NCBI GenBank assembly: GCA_964564415.1
Contig: CAZMAV010000003.1
Coordinates: 62,001 to 126,000 of the forward strand
Reading direction: 5' to 3'
DNA: 64,000 nt
From: JALEFZ01 sp964564415
GTDB taxonomy: Bacteria > Bacteroidota > Bacteroidia > J057
Part shown: positions 62,405-64,000 of the stretch, piece by piece
Layout: every line of letters starts with the position of its first letter
How positions within the stretch are numbered: position 1 is the first letter of the stretch
Program-made: the position numbers and the translations under genes
The notes under the pieces: model-generated
What the model was told of the DNA's origin: nothing
Databases searched by the model: none
What the model saw: the letters and a program-made list of their open reading frames with translations, nothing else

Positions 62405-63523
62405 ATGCCCTTATTAACTGCTGATCACATATTTACCCCTGATCTCTGGTTGGAGAATTATGTGCTGGAAGTTGCGGAAGAAGGGATTATTCTGAACCTG
62501 AGACCCAGAAAAAGGGGAGAAAAGGTACAAAGACTTGGTCAGTATTTGGTTCCGGGTTTTATCAATGCCCATACCCATCTGGAATTGTCCCACCTGAAAG
62601 ACGAAATTCCTCGGGGAAGGGGAATGGCAGGTTTTGCCTGGGAAGTCGTCAAAAGCAGATCGATGGAGGATGTTTTTCCCTTATCCAACAGGCAGAAAGC
62701 TATGGAAAAGGCCCTGCAGGATGCCTGGGAAGCTGGAGTCCAGGGCTTTGGAGACATCGCCAATGAGGGGAGTAGCCAGGAAATCAAGGGGCAATGGGAG
62801 TCAAGGATGACTTTCCATACCTTCGTCGAACTTATCGGGCTAAATGGAAGAATGGCAGCTAAGATTTTGGAGAAAGGACAGGAACTTCAGGCTGGCTTTG
62901 GCAAGGGCTCCCTTACCCTCCACGCCCCCTACTCAGTCTCTCCCCAACTCAGAGACCTTGTCTACTCCCTTCCAGGCCCTTTTTCCATTCATTTGCTTGA
63001 GTCAAAGGAAGAAAAAGAAGTATTTGAAAAAGGGGAAGGAGCCATGGTGGATTTTTTTCTGAAATTGGGCATAAAATTCAGAGCTATGGATGACAAAGAC
63101 CCCCTCGAATACCTGCTCAAAGGCTTTCCCGAGAATAAGCAGAGCTTGTGGGTTCATCTGAAAGAGGCCAGTGGGGATCAACTCGCCCGACTGGCAGGGC
63201 TTGGGAAATCCTACTTTTGCCTTTGTCCCAGGTCCAATGAATACATCCACGGGGAGGGGCCTAAGCTGGATAAATTCCTTCCCTATGCCGACAGGATTTG
63301 CCTGGGTACCGATAGCCTGGCCAGCAACCATGACCTCAGCATTTGGGAAGAGGTGAAGTGGATAGGGGATCGTTTTCCGGCAATTGACCTTCACAAGATC
63401 ATCAGTTGGGGGACTTGTCGGGGGGCCGAGGCCCTGGGGTTTGATGGGCTGGGGACCTTCCGCCGGGGCTCTTCTCCCGGGGTCCTTGTGCTGGACGGCA
63501 AAGATTGTCAACGCCTCTTCTGA
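62405..63523 (+). CDS. Amidohydrolase, possibly aminodeoxyfutalosine deaminase-like
   Basis: The 372-residue TIM-barrel metal hydrolase has NAHTHLELSH (His56, His58), HAPYSVSP near 174, an SIHLLESKEEKE strand with the third His, and GTDSLASNHDL near 300 with the catalytic Asp. GTDSLASN and the short length fit the chlorohydrolase/aminofutalosine-deaminase branch. That enzyme serves the futalosine route to menaquinone. No other futalosine gene is in view, so the substrate stays open. It starts 64 bases from the divergent beta-helix start. Confidence 0.75.
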   Translation: MPLLTADHIFTPDLWLENYVLEVAEEGIILNLRPRKRGEKVQRLGQYLVPGFINAHTHLELSHLKDEIPRGRGMAGFAWEVVKSRSMEDVFPLSNRQKAMEKALQDAWEAGVQGFGDIANEGSSQEIKGQWESRMTFHTFVELIGLNGRMAAKILEKGQELQAGFGKGSLTLHAPYSVSPQLRDLVYSLPGPFSIHLLESKEEKEVFEKGEGAMVDFFLKLGIKFRAMDDKDPLEYLLKGFPENKQSLWVHLKEASGDQLARLAGLGKSYFCLCPRSNEYIHGEGPKLDKFLPYADRICLGTDSLASNHDLSIWEEVKWIGDRFPAIDLHKIISWGTCRGAEALGFDGLGTFRRGSSPGVLVLDGKDCQRLF

Positions 63524-63539
63524 TCCCAACAAATTCGCT

Positions 63540-63547
63540 TATCTTTG
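63540..63547 (+). promoter_or_regulatory. Candidate -7 box for the DUF3109 gene
   Basis: TATCTTTG fits TAnnTTTG and lies 29 bases before the ATG at 63577. A good TTG element is not found at the expected distance. The same octamer precedes the patatin gene. Confidence 0.35.
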
Positions 63548-63576
63548 CTTTGGCTTTAGCTTAAATCCGAAGTAAC

Positions 63577-64000
63577 ATGAGCATGAAAAGAAAGAAGAAG
63601 GGTGATCCGGGACTTATCCAAATTGATGACAAGCTGATCAGTGGAGACCTGAAAGACGAAATGTTTGCCTGTGACATCAGCGCCTGCAAAGGCGCCTGCT
63701 GCGTGGAGGGCGATGTAGGAGCTCCCCTCGACAAGGAAGAGCGTAAAGTCATGGAAGATATTTACCCCAAGGTCAAGCCCTTCCTTCGCAAAGAGGGGAT
63801 ACGTGCCATCGAGGATCAGGGTACCTGGATCAAGGATTGGACGGGGAGCTATTCAACTCCCCTGGTGGACAACAAGGAGTGTGCCTACGTTACTTTTTCT
63901 GACGAAGGGGTGGCCCTTTGTGGCATCGAACAGGCCCACGAAGCAGGGGAAATAGACTTCAAAAAGCCCATTTCATGTCATCTATATCCCATCAGGGTTC
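63577..64000 (+). CDS. DUF3109 family protein, 3' end outside window
   Basis: The first 141 residues are visible. ACDISACKGACCVEGD carries the Cys cluster CxxxCxxxCC, followed by GAPLDKEE, YVTFSDEGVALCGIEQAHEAG and KPISCHLYPIR. This spacing of Cys residues is typical of DUF3109 (YkgJ-like) proteins, thought to bind a metal or Fe-S cluster. It is cytoplasmic. The start ATG is at 63577; the gene runs off the end of the window, so length and C-terminus are unknown. Confidence 0.85.
   Translation, partial: MSMKRKKKGDPGLIQIDDKLISGDLKDEMFACDISACKGACCVEGDVGAPLDKEERKVMEDIYPKVKPFLRKEGIRAIEDQGTWIKDWTGSYSTPLVDNKECAYVTFSDEGVALCGIEQAHEAGEIDFKKPISCHLYPIRV

Noticed and set aside
1..64000. CRISPR arrays, rRNA genes, insertion sequences
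   Set aside because: No regularly spaced repeats, rRNA-like sequence or transposase gene was seen on either strand.

Overview
The window looks like a chromosomal segment of a Bacteroidota bacterium, probably a marine or aquatic member of the Saprospiria/Cytophagia type. The signs are a PorZ-like type IX secretion protein next to recO, TonB-dependent receptors with CarboxypepD_reg-type N-terminal domains, many lipoproteins and beta-barrel proteins, a propeller/Y_Y_Y/LuxR regulator, a DUF3109 protein, and a tRNA promoter of the Bacteroidota form (TTG, 20 bases, TAnnTTTG). The species cannot be named from the sequence alone.

Layout. 1-3640: two decayed DUF3857/transglutaminase genes, interrupted by an AT-rich block that carries a DoxX-like membrane protein and a broken secreted protein. 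3670-11225: a minus-strand group with a DUF1266 protein, two putative zinc-protease lipoproteins, recO, an unknown protein and porZ. 11624-15435: a secreted dienelactone hydrolase and a TonB-dependent receptor. 15619-15804: tRNA-Glu with promoter and terminator. 16128-17928: an AAA ATPase plus RloB pair resembling an AbiL-type phage-defence module. A roughly 105 bp imperfect palindrome occurs at 9786-9886 and again at 17998-18103. 18124-22223: a flavin disulfide reductase, a DsbA/SpxH-like protein and a possible toxin-antitoxin locus. 22531-28409: a patatin with an internal membrane hairpin and a receiver-like C-terminal domain, a broken YdeI-like gene, a pentapeptide-repeat protein and a Crp-family regulator with small genes behind it.

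28451-45614 is the most coherent functional region, a probable beta-glucan utilisation locus. It holds a membrane sensor/LuxR regulator and a GH2-type glycosidase on one strand. Divergent to them are two outer-membrane barrel proteins, two carbohydrate-binding-like lipoproteins, a GH16 laminarinase-type lipoprotein and an MFS sugar porter. A non-SusC TonB-dependent receptor with its own TonB protein follows on the opposite strand. No SusC/SusD pair is present, so this would be an unconventional glycan-uptake layout.

45916-64000 holds a glycosyltransferase, a flippase, a PKD surface protein, ComB, a DUF4403 protein with a broken gene behind it, a TPR histidine kinase, a DEDD exonuclease, an S41 protease, a lipoprotein, a barrel protein, a diheme cytochrome/beta-helix pair, an amidohydrolase and a truncated DUF3109 gene. 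At least five genes in the window carry frameshifts or internal stops. They may be real pseudogenes or partly sequence errors.
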